Part shown: in pieces, positions 46,469 through 53,950 of the stretch
Layout: each line of letters opens with the position of its first letter
Position numbering within the stretch: the stretch's first letter is position 1
Assembly: GCA_002292365.1 (NCBI GenBank)
Contig: DBBU01000001.1
Span: 3,551 to 67,550 of the forward strand
DNA length: 64,000 bases
DNA from: Flammeovirgaceae bacterium UBA976
Lineage (GTDB): Bacteria > Bacteroidota > Bacteroidia > Cytophagales > Cyclobacteriaceae
Direction of reading: 5' to 3'
The notes under the pieces: generated by a model
What the model saw: the letters and a program-made list of their open reading frames with translations, nothing else
What the model was told of the DNA's origin: nothing
The model's database searches: none
Translations under genes and position numbers: made by a program

Positions 46469-46978
46469 CTAGGACTCTGGCACAGGGCGAATAACATAAG
46501 ATCCTGCGATCAAGTCATGCATCGCTTGTTTATTTTTAGTTACTGCAGCCATCAGATAACCCAACATAAAAATTAAGCTAGATAAGAATTTACTCATGTT
46601 TCTAACCAAACAATAAAGAAAATCAAGCCGCGCACCCTGCTGATCTACCACTTTAATTCCCAATGCAAGCTTACCTAAAGAAGCTTGTAGGTGGCTTGAT
46701 TCTAAAAGGGAAAAGTAGAGTGTTTGAGCAATAAATCCCGAAAAAATTAGTGGACGCGCTTGGTCTATCCATAGGCCTAAATCTGTGAAGAATGCCTCAT
46801 CATAATATTCATAAGCCTCCCAGTCAAAAGGTACATCCACAAAAGCGAAACCCAAGCTCAGCAAAAAGGGTACGATGACGATGATTTGTAAAAGTTGCAA
46901 AACAAAGGCGTCAAGTACGTAAGCTAAAAGGCGCAATCCAAAACTTGCATAATTTTTTTTATCCACCTCGGCCATCAT
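46469..46978 (-). CDS. RDD-family membrane protein
   Basis: This membrane protein of 169 residues has the RDD signature near the N-terminus (ASFGLRLLAYVLDAFVLQ), with Arg and Asp in the first helix. There are three or four membrane segments and a C-terminal NKQAMHDLIAGSYVI motif. Function is generally unknown; some members affect ion transport. Its ATG overlaps the stop of psd (TAATG at 46976-46980), so it is co-translated with the phospholipid gene. A second ATG one codon later is possible. Confidence 0.88.
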   Translation of the reverse strand: MMAEVDKKNYASFGLRLLAYVLDAFVLQLLQIIVIVPFLLSLGFAFVDVPFDWEAYEYYDEAFFTDLGLWIDQARPLIFSGFIAQTLYFSLLESSHLQASLGKLALGIKVVDQQGARLDFLYCLVRNMSKFLSSLIFMLGYLMAAVTKNKQAMHDLIAGSYVIRPVPES

Positions 46979-47634
46979 TACTTTAGATGAGCGATGATAG
47001 TTTCTCCTCCTCTGGTCTTATCCCCTATTTTCACCTTTAAGTCTGCCTTCAAAGGGAGAAAAAGATCTACTCGACTTCCAAATCTTATAAAACCCACCTC
47101 ATCTGCTGCATCTACCCTATCCTCCAGTTCTTTATAAAATGCTATTCTTCTCGCTACAGCTCCAGCTATTTGCCTCATAAAAATGCGTACCCCATTTGAC
47201 ATTTCAAAACCAATGGAAGTCCTTTCATTTTCTGTACTCGATTTGGGGTGCCAGGCTACCAAATATTTACCAGGGTGATATTGATAATAGTTTATCTTTC
47301 CTGAGACAGGTGCTCGATTGATGTGTACATTTAATGGAGACATAAAAATGGACACTTGTATCCGCTCCTCTTTGAGAAACTCATCAACCATCACTTTTTC
47401 TAAAACGACTACTTTCCCCTCAGCTGGGGCAATGACCAAATTATCCCCCACAGGGGCTTGAATCTTAGGCACACGAAAAAAAGCAACCACCAAAACTAAA
47501 AAAATCGCCGATAAGCTACCTAAAACCAATCTGAATAGCTCCAGTGGGATTAACCATGTGAGCAATAAATACAATGTAACAATCCCTATAACGAACCAGG
47601 GTATAATCATATACCCTTCCTTATGTAATTTCAT
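46978..47634 (-). CDS. psd: Phosphatidylserine decarboxylase (short type)
   Basis: Psd converts phosphatidylserine to phosphatidylethanolamine. It is made as a proenzyme that cleaves itself before a serine to form the pyruvoyl group; here the site is Gly186-Ser187 in RFGSRVDLFLP. The 218-residue length fits the short archaeal/Bacteroidota type. Two N-terminal membrane segments (12-30 and 35-52) and FMSPLNVHINRAPVSG (active-site His region) are present. It is adjacent to gdhA (no gap) and overlaps the RDD gene. Confidence 0.93.
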   Translation of the reverse strand: MKLHKEGYMIIPWFVIGIVTLYLLLTWLIPLELFRLVLGSLSAIFLVLVVAFFRVPKIQAPVGDNLVIAPAEGKVVVLEKVMVDEFLKEERIQVSIFMSPLNVHINRAPVSGKINYYQYHPGKYLVAWHPKSSTENERTSIGFEMSNGVRIFMRQIAGAVARRIAFYKELEDRVDAADEVGFIRFGSRVDLFLPLKADLKVKIGDKTRGGETIIAHLK

Positions 47635-48909
47635 TTAAAACCCTCCTCTAAATGTGTATGTCTTGGCCACCTTATCAATGGCTACTATATAGGCTGCAAT
47701 ACGTAGTGAAACATCATATTGCAATGCCGTTTCATAGACGTTATTAAATGCATCCTTCATGATCCGATCCGAGCGTCTATTGACACGTTCGCCCGTCCAT
47801 TTATAACCCAATCTATTTTGAACCCACTCAAAATATGAAACCGTAACACCCCCAGCGTTAGCTAAAATATCAGGAACCGACAATATTCCCAAATCATTTA
47901 ATATTTTATCTGCCTTTGCCGACGTAGGTCCATTAGATCCTTCGACAATCAATCTTGCCTTAATATCCTTGGCGTTATGTATCGTAATGACATCTTCCAC
48001 TGCCGCCGGGACCAGTACGTCCACATCCAATAACAATAATTCATCAGCTGGCATCAATTCTGCCCCAGAAAATCCTATCAACGAGCCCTTATGCGCTTGT
48101 TGATAGGCCACTGCATCTGAAATATTAATCCCTTTTTCATTATAATAAGCCTGAGAGATATCACTCAATGCCACAATTTTCACTCCGCGCTCATCTAACA
48201 AACGCGCCGCCCATGAACCCACATTGCCAAACCCTTGAACGGCACACGTCGCTTTAAAAGGATTTAATTTTAGTTTCTCCATAGCAGCCAGCGCAGTCAC
48301 CATCACACCACGACCTGTCGCCTCGGCACGTCCCAGCGACCCTCCTAAAACAACTGGCTTACCCGTAACTACTGCATTGATGGTCATTCCATAAGATCTA
48401 GAATATTGATCCATCAACCAGGCCATTTCTCGTGGGCCTGTGCCCATATCTGGTGCAGGGATGTCCCTATCCGGACCAAATATTTCTTGCAAAGCCATGG
48501 TATAAGACCGTGTCAAACGTTCCATTTCTCCAGCAGACATAGATCCTGGATCGCATTTAATCCCGCCTTTAGCACCGCCAAAAGGAATATCGACGACCGC
48601 ACATTTCCACGTCATCCAAGCAGCCAATGCTTTTACCTCATCTAAGTTGACATCCATGTCCATTCGGATCCCTCCTTTCGAAGGACCCAATATATTGGAA
48701 TGAATCACTCGATATCCTTCAAAAACCTCTATCTGTCCATTGTCCATGGTAATAGGTAAAGTCACAATGACTTGCTTAACAGGTGATTTTAAGACGTTAT
48801 AAATTTGCTGATTAAGACCCAAATGCTCTGCGGCAATCTGGAATCTAGACATCATAGACTCAAAAGGATTTTCTTTATCCTTTATCGGTGCTGGTTCTAT
48901 GTAACTCAT
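47635..48909 (-). CDS. gdhA: Glu/Leu/Phe/Val dehydrogenase (glutamate dehydrogenase)
   Basis: This is an NAD(P)-dependent glutamate dehydrogenase of 424 residues that links 2-oxoglutarate and ammonium to glutamate. KGGIRM (about 80), MTWKCAVVDIPFGGAKGGI (active-site lysine), the dinucleotide motif GFGNVGSW (about 220) and SNGPTSAKAD are family signatures. It lies between cdsA and psd but has its own -7 element upstream, so it may be regulated separately. Its stop abuts the psd start. Confidence 0.95.
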   Translation of the reverse strand: MSYIEPAPIKDKENPFESMMSRFQIAAEHLGLNQQIYNVLKSPVKQVIVTLPITMDNGQIEVFEGYRVIHSNILGPSKGGIRMDMDVNLDEVKALAAWMTWKCAVVDIPFGGAKGGIKCDPGSMSAGEMERLTRSYTMALQEIFGPDRDIPAPDMGTGPREMAWLMDQYSRSYGMTINAVVTGKPVVLGGSLGRAEATGRGVMVTALAAMEKLKLNPFKATCAVQGFGNVGSWAARLLDERGVKIVALSDISQAYYNEKGINISDAVAYQQAHKGSLIGFSGAELMPADELLLLDVDVLVPAAVEDVITIHNAKDIKARLIVEGSNGPTSAKADKILNDLGILSVPDILANAGGVTVSYFEWVQNRLGYKWTGERVNRRSDRIMKDAFNNVYETALQYDVSLRIAAYIVAIDKVAKTYTFRGGF

Positions 48910-48949
48910 TATATTAAGCGTTGGGGTGCAAACGAATCTTATTTTACGG

Positions 48950-48957
48950 CAAAGCTA
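48950..48957 (-). promoter_or_regulatory. -7 element for gdhA
   Basis: On the minus strand TAGCTTTG is an exact TAnnTTTG match, 40 bases before the gdhA ATG and between cdsA and gdhA. A -33 box is not evident. Confidence 0.4.
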
Positions 48958-48976
48958 GCATTATTAATGATTTACT

Positions 48977-49795
48977 TCACAGTAGCTTTAAAAAAATAAC
49001 GATGAAGGGAACCGTTAAGATGAGGCTATCAAAACGATCTAAGAATCCCCCATGCCCCGGAATGATATTCCCTGAATCCTTGATCGACATGGTCCGCTTA
49101 AAATGAGACTCCACCAAATCTCCGTAAGTCCCCGCTACAACTACTATGACCGCCACCGTTAACCATTCAAATAAAGATAACTGTCCAAAATGAATCATCG
49201 CCAAATAAGCAAATCCAACAGCAAATAAGGTGCCTCCAATGCTACCTTCCCAAGATTTTTTAGGCGAGATTCTTTCAAATAATTTAGTTTTTCCAAACGC
49301 GGTACCTGCAAAATAAGCCCCCGTATCACTTGACCATATGATCAGCATCAGGCCTAATAGTATTTCATAGGCATAGTCTCCACCATCAAAAACAATTACA
49401 TTTATGAGCGAAAAAGGCAAGGCCACATAAGTAATTCCTAAATAATACAAAGCAATGTTTACAAAAGGATTCTGATCTTTTTTCTTATATAATTTAAAAA
49501 TAAATATAATTGAGGCCAAGGGGAAAATGAGAAACAAATACTTTCCATCGAGATCTCCTCTTTCAATAAAAAAAGTCAGGATAAACAATAACCCGCCGAT
49601 AAACACTCCAAAAAAGCGAAGAGGCAGATAATCTTGCATTCTCACCAATCGGTAAAATTCCCATTGTGCTGAAATGCAGATCGCAAAGAAAATCAAAAAA
49701 TAACTCCATTCGCTCCAAATAATAGAGGATATGATGACGGATGCGCCAATAAAAGCGGAGAGAAGTCTTCTTTTTAATTCAAAAAATTTATTCAA
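48977..49795 (-). CDS. cdsA: Phosphatidate cytidylyltransferase
   Basis: CdsA makes CDP-diacylglycerol from phosphatidate and CTP in the inner membrane, the precursor of all phospholipids. The 272-residue protein has about seven membrane helices. SPKKSWEGSIGG is followed by the C-terminal signature GDLVESHFKRTMSIKDSG and PGHGGFLDRFDS with its catalytic aspartates. Its start overlaps the DUF2007 gene by 8 bases. Confidence 0.95.
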   Translation of the reverse strand: MNKFFELKRRLLSAFIGASVIISSIIWSEWSYFLIFFAICISAQWEFYRLVRMQDYLPLRFFGVFIGGLLFILTFFIERGDLDGKYLFLIFPLASIIFIFKLYKKKDQNPFVNIALYYLGITYVALPFSLINVIVFDGGDYAYEILLGLMLIIWSSDTGAYFAGTAFGKTKLFERISPKKSWEGSIGGTLFAVGFAYLAMIHFGQLSLFEWLTVAVIVVVAGTYGDLVESHFKRTMSIKDSGNIIPGHGGFLDRFDSLILTVPFIVIFLKLL

Positions 49796-49997
49796 AATTT
49801 ATATCTTTTTTAATGACCCTTAGGGCTTCCAACACATGCATGGGATCTACCCTAACTTCAAATTTCCCAAAATGATAGGAGCTGTCTTTTAAATCAACGA
49901 TCACCGGATTAAGGCCCTCGCTGTCAAGAATGGCCTTTACAATTTCTGCCCGGTGGGCAGAAGTGTCCTCAAAAACTTTTTGCCAGACCTTACTCAT
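49788..49997 (-). CDS. DUF2007 putative signal-transducing protein
   Basis: This protein of 69 residues has a ferredoxin-like beta-alpha-beta pattern typical of DUF2007: WQKVFEDTSAHRAEIVKAILDSEG, then NPVIVDLKDSSY and a final VLEALRVIKK. The fold is related to PII-like or ACT-like small regulators, but the function is unknown. It overlaps the CPBP gene upstream and cdsA downstream by 8 bases each, so its product is made with an envelope protease and the phospholipid enzyme. Confidence 0.88.
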   Translation of the reverse strand: MSKVWQKVFEDTSAHRAEIVKAILDSEGLNPVIVDLKDSSYHFGKFEVRVDPMHVLEALRVIKKDINFE

Positions 49998-50922
49998 TCA
50001 TGAAATAAATTTTTCGAAGCATAAAAAGTAAAAAGATCGTGAAAATAAAGAAAATTAAAAGAATGTAGGTATCAAAGTTGATTTCGTGCCCCAATAAATC
50101 AAATGAAATCAGCCCTTTTTGAAATAAAAAAATAAAAATAAGAGTAAGACCGTTATTGATAAAATGGCCTAGTACAGACAAAAACAAGCTTCCTGACCAA
50201 TAATATAAATAGCCAAAAATAGCTCCCAACAACATTCGAGGTACTAATCCATAAAATTGATTGTGAAATAGGGAAAATATCAAAGCAGAAGCCCAAATAG
50301 CAATATGTGGATTTTTCACAGCACTTCTCAATATATTTTGTAATATCCCCCTAAATAAAAATTCTTCCCCCAGTGCAGGAATAATAGCAACCACCAACAT
50401 ACACAACAGAAAATGACCCGTACTCTCAAAATCTGTGAGAAATTCAGTTAACTCTGCTAATTTCAACTCCTGAACTTGTGCATAATGTTCAAATTCACTC
50501 AAGAAATTGGGTAATTGAAGGGCCTTGTTCCACTCAATAATCACAGTATTGACTCCCGCAAATGAAATAACCATAACAATCGTTGTTAAAGCCGCCTTAA
50601 AATAAAATTTAGGGATTATAAGGAATTTTTTCAGCTCAATCTTTGCATATTTATGCACAACCCATGCCGGAGTAATAATAAAGGTCCCTATGGCTGAAAC
50701 CCCTAAAAGTACTAACATTGGTATTTTAGCCTTAGGATAAGCCGTGGGTTTCCCAAGCATAGCTGTTACAATTTGAAGATCAAAGTCATAAAAAGGAAGT
50801 AGCATTATCATTCCCAAAAAATTGAAAGCAAAGACCGCTGCCAACTCATATCCTACCAAAATAAGTAGGAGCCAACCTATAGATTTTTGATTTTGATTCG
50901 TTTGTGAAAACATATTCTCCAT
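49990..50922 (-). CDS. CPBP-family intramembrane metalloprotease
   Basis: This CAAX-protease-like (Abi/CPBP) membrane protein of 310 residues has about eight helices. The active-site motif EEFLFR (186-191) is followed by a second motif with His near 222 (FSLFHNQFYG) and a third, GHFINN, near 254. Such proteases cleave within membranes; the substrate is unknown. A methionine three codons later is an alternative start. It heads the CPBP-DUF2007-cdsA run and is divergent from dusB with a 35-base gap. Confidence 0.92.
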   Translation of the reverse strand: MENMFSQTNQNQKSIGWLLLILVGYELAAVFAFNFLGMIMLLPFYDFDLQIVTAMLGKPTAYPKAKIPMLVLLGVSAIGTFIITPAWVVHKYAKIELKKFLIIPKFYFKAALTTIVMVISFAGVNTVIIEWNKALQLPNFLSEFEHYAQVQELKLAELTEFLTDFESTGHFLLCMLVVAIIPALGEEFLFRGILQNILRSAVKNPHIAIWASALIFSLFHNQFYGLVPRMLLGAIFGYLYYWSGSLFLSVLGHFINNGLTLIFIFLFQKGLISFDLLGHEINFDTYILLIFFIFTIFLLFMLRKIYFMNE

Positions 50923-50957
50923 AATTGGTCTAAATTTACAAAATAATTGATCGTGTT

Positions 50958-51950
50958 TTGGTGAAAATTGGAAATATAGAATTGGGAAACTTTCCCTTGC
51001 TGCTAGCCCCTATGGAAGACGTCAGCGATCCCCCTTTTAGGGCAGTCTGCAAAGAAAATGGGGCGGACCTGATGTACACTGAATTTATTTCAGCGGAGGG
51101 TTTAATTAGAGACGCGGACAAAAGTGTTCAAAAACTAGATATTTACGATTACGAACGCCCCATTGGTATTCAGATTTTTGGCGAAAAAATTGAATCAATG
51201 CGGGAGGCAGCTGCCATTGCTGAAAATGCTAATCCCGAAATTATTGACATTAACTATGGGTGTCCTGTTAAAAAAGTAGCTTGCAAAGGTGCAGGCGCAG
51301 GGATATTACTAGACTTGCCCAAGATGCAGGCTATGACCTCAGAAATTGTTAAAAGGGTAAATAAGCCCGTTACTGTCAAGACAAGACTTGGATGGGATGA
51401 GAACAGCATTAAAATAGAAGAAGTTGCTATGCGTCTTCAAGATGTGGGAGTCCAGGCCCTAACAATACATGGTCGTACACGAAAACAGATGTATAAAGGT
51501 GAGGCCAATTGGTCGCTCATTGCAAAAGTTAAAGAAAATACCAACATTCATATTCCCATATTTGGTAATGGAGATATTGATTCTCCTCAGAAGGCGCTCG
51601 CCTATAAAAATAGATATGGCATCGATGGCATCATGATAGGAAGAGCAGCCATTGGGTATCCATGGATATTTAACGAAATTAAGCATTTTATGGCAACGGG
51701 AAATGAACTTAGGCCCCCATCTATTTCTGAGCGAGTTGACGTTGCCAAGAGACATCTGAATTTTTCTCTAGAATGGAAAGGGGAAAGATTAGGCATTTTT
51801 GAGATGAGACGCCATTATACGAACTACTTCAAGAGAATTCCGGATTTTAAATCCTATCGAACACGATTGGTAGAAATGGAAGAACCTGCACTTATTTTGT
51901 CTATTTTAGACGAAATTAAGTCTCAATTTTCTGAAATCGCCCTAGTGTAG
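50958..51950 (+). CDS. dusB: tRNA-dihydrouridine synthase
   Basis: DusB is a flavoenzyme that reduces specific uridines in tRNA. The 330-residue protein has APMEDVSDPPFR (17-28), the catalytic cysteine in NYGCPVKK (Cys102), VKTRLGWD, ALTIHGRTRKQMYKG, and FGNGDI for flavin binding. I use the TTG at 50958 because homologues begin MVKIGNIEL; the GTG one codon later is the alternative. The gap to the divergent protease gene is only 35 bases, so the promoters must overlap. The EamA gene follows after 3 bases. Confidence 0.95.
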   Translation: MVKIGNIELGNFPLLLAPMEDVSDPPFRAVCKENGADLMYTEFISAEGLIRDADKSVQKLDIYDYERPIGIQIFGEKIESMREAAAIAENANPEIIDINYGCPVKKVACKGAGAGILLDLPKMQAMTSEIVKRVNKPVTVKTRLGWDENSIKIEEVAMRLQDVGVQALTIHGRTRKQMYKGEANWSLIAKVKENTNIHIPIFGNGDIDSPQKALAYKNRYGIDGIMIGRAAIGYPWIFNEIKHFMATGNELRPPSISERVDVAKRHLNFSLEWKGERLGIFEMRRHYTNYFKRIPDFKSYRTRLVEMEEPALILSILDEIKSQFSEIALV

Positions 51951-51953
51951 CCC

Positions 51954-52832
51954 ATGACTACAAAACATCCCCCCCTGGCTTGGGCTCTTTTCGTAATTTT
52001 ATCTATAATTTGGGGAAGTTCGTTTATCCTCATAAAAAAGGGACTGACGGCTCTAGGCCCTGAAGAAGTTGCGACATTGAGAATCGCATCGGCCTCATTG
52101 GTGCTTCTGCCCTTTGCGATAAATCGAATCAAGCAGATAAATAAAAAAAATATTACCTCTCTAATATTGGTAGGCTTTATGGGCAGTTTACTGCCTGCAT
52201 TATTTTTTGCACTGGCTCAAACTAAATTACCGAGTGCTTTGACAGGGATCATGAATGCACTCACACCCTTTTTCACAATCATTATTTCGGTTTTATTCTT
52301 TAATGAAAAGCCTGATAAAAGAGTTTATTTCGGTGTCATGTTAGGATTTTTAGGTACCTTTTTCCTTATTTCCACAAGAGAAAATGGCCAACTTTCATTC
52401 AATTATTACGCCTTTTTCGTAGTGGTCGCCACGGTACTTTATGGAATCAATGCCAACCTCATTAAACATTATTTGAGCGGCTTAAAATCTCTCAGTATTA
52501 CCAGTCTCTCTTTAATCATGGTGGGGCCATTAGCCGTTATTTATCTCTTACTACTTACCCCATTTTTAGATCACATCCATGAACCAAAAGTATATGTGGC
52601 CTCAGGTTATATCGTAATTTTAGGTGTTCTTGGTACGGCCCTCGCCCTTATTTTATTTAATAAAATGGTCCAACTTACTAGTGCCGTCTTCTCTACCTCC
52701 GTCACTTATCTGATTCCAATAATTTCCGTTTTTTGGGGTTTCCTAGATAATGAGAAATTGAGCCTTTTACAACTGGCAAGTATGCTGACGATTATGCTCG
52801 GTATATTTATCTCCAACAGCAAAAAGTCATAA
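51954..52832 (+). CDS. EamA/DMT-family transporter
   Basis: This drug/metabolite transporter of 292 residues has ten hydrophobic helices in two EamA halves. The first opens with WGSSFILIKKGL, and PSALTGIMNALTPFFTIIISVLFFNEKP marks the end of the first half. In the second half, TSVTYLIPIISVFWGFLDNEKL is the equivalent segment, so the internal repeat is visible. The substrate is unknown; amino acids or metabolites are usual. It converges with the ompH gene. Confidence 0.93.
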   Translation: MTTKHPPLAWALFVILSIIWGSSFILIKKGLTALGPEEVATLRIASASLVLLPFAINRIKQINKKNITSLILVGFMGSLLPALFFALAQTKLPSALTGIMNALTPFFTIIISVLFFNEKPDKRVYFGVMLGFLGTFFLISTRENGQLSFNYYAFFVVVATVLYGINANLIKHYLSGLKSLSITSLSLIMVGPLAVIYLLLLTPFLDHIHEPKVYVASGYIVILGVLGTALALILFNKMVQLTSAVFSTSVTYLIPIISVFWGFLDNEKLSLLQLASMLTIMLGIFISNSKKS

Positions 52833-52864
52833 AAAATCTAGCTGACCAAGTTTTAGTAAAAAGC

Positions 52865-53395
52865 TTAATTTCCAGATGGCGGATCGATTCCTAACTTTTT
52901 GAGAACCAATTCAGAGATATCATGTTGTTCACTTGCATAAAGTAATACATCAAAGCCTGGGCTTCCCGCACTCAATACCATTGAAAATCCATTTTCTTCG
53001 GCAACAGCCTGTATGGCTGTTCCTATTTTTTCAACCGCAGGCTGTAATAATTGATTCCGCTTGGACACCAATGATTGCTCAGCATCTGTTTGGAATTGTT
53101 GCAGAGACTCCTGCAAGCTGGTAAGCTCACGTTGCTTATCTGCCTTGATCAACTCATTATAACTCGCCTCATTGGCCTGATAATCTCCTATTTTGGTTTG
53201 TAAATCTTGATACTTTGCTTTCAACTGATTTTGCAGCTGTGTTTCATACGCCCTCAAATCAGCCTCAATCTGTTTTGCCTCTGGTAATAATCCTAACAAA
53301 TATTCTGCATTTGTATAGCCAATCTTCAATTCTTGTGCGTTTGTTACACTCATTGTAAACATGGCTAGCGCACATATTAATAACTTGATTTTCAT
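52865..53395 (-). CDS. OmpH/Skp-family periplasmic chaperone (second)
   Basis: This protein of 176 residues has a signal peptide ending in VTNAQ, then the OmpH start IGYTNAEYLLGLLPEAKQ, and a long coiled coil (about 35-115, rich in Gln, Leu and Glu). A compact trimerisation end reads FSMVLSAGSPGFDVLLYAS. Skp-like chaperones hold unfolded outer-membrane proteins. It lies 21 bases after the first ompH gene and is the last of the uppS-bamA-ompH-ompH operon. Confidence 0.92.
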   Translation of the reverse strand: MKIKLLICALAMFTMSVTNAQELKIGYTNAEYLLGLLPEAKQIEADLRAYETQLQNQLKAKYQDLQTKIGDYQANEASYNELIKADKQRELTSLQESLQQFQTDAEQSLVSKRNQLLQPAVEKIGTAIQAVAEENGFSMVLSAGSPGFDVLLYASEQHDISELVLKKLGIDPPSGN

Positions 53396-53416
53396 AATAT
53401 ATAAATTAAATAAATT

Positions 53417-53950
53417 TTAATTAGAGGTTGCTTCATTGCTCAGCAAACCTAACTCTTCTAAAACAAAATCAGTATAATCGTGAATAGGATCTGTATAAAT
53501 CATCACCATCTCACCTGATTTATCAAAAACAATAGCTAATCTATTGCTCTTTGCAACGCGCTCCGAGGCCTCAAAAACAAGATCTTGTACAGGTTTTATG
53601 AGCTCCTTTTTCTTTAAAAAATATAAACCTTCAGATCCAAAAATTTTTTTCTGACGTTCCTTTAATTTTTGTTTTTCGACATCTATTTCGTAGGTCCGGT
53701 CTTCTTTCATTCCTACGGTCAGTAATACCTCCTCAGCCTTATATTTCGTTTCTAAATTTTGTACGCCCTCGTACATTTCTCTAATTTCTTGCTCCCAAGC
53801 TTTAGCTAAATTATTTATTTCATTTTGTGCTTCGGCATAAGCTGGCATTTTCCCTAAAATATAACTCAGATCAATATAGCCAAATTTTTGTGCCTTCAGA
53901 TTGGGCAAACATGACAAGAATAATAATGCAAATATAAGGGATCTATACAT
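53417..53950 (-). CDS. OmpH/Skp-family periplasmic chaperone (first)
   Basis: This protein of 177 residues has a signal peptide ending near LKAQK. FGYIDLSYILGKMPAYAEAQNEI is the conserved N-terminal strand and helix, followed by a coiled coil (about 30-110) and a C-terminal LAIVFDKSGEMVMIYTDP strand pair. It is a diverged paralogue of the next gene, so two different Skp subunits are encoded. Its ATG touches the bamA stop. Confidence 0.92.
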   Translation of the reverse strand: MYRSLIFALLFLSCLPNLKAQKFGYIDLSYILGKMPAYAEAQNEINNLAKAWEQEIREMYEGVQNLETKYKAEEVLLTVGMKEDRTYEIDVEKQKLKERQKKIFGSEGLYFLKKKELIKPVQDLVFEASERVAKSNRLAIVFDKSGEMVMIYTDPIHDYTDFVLEELGLLSNEATSN

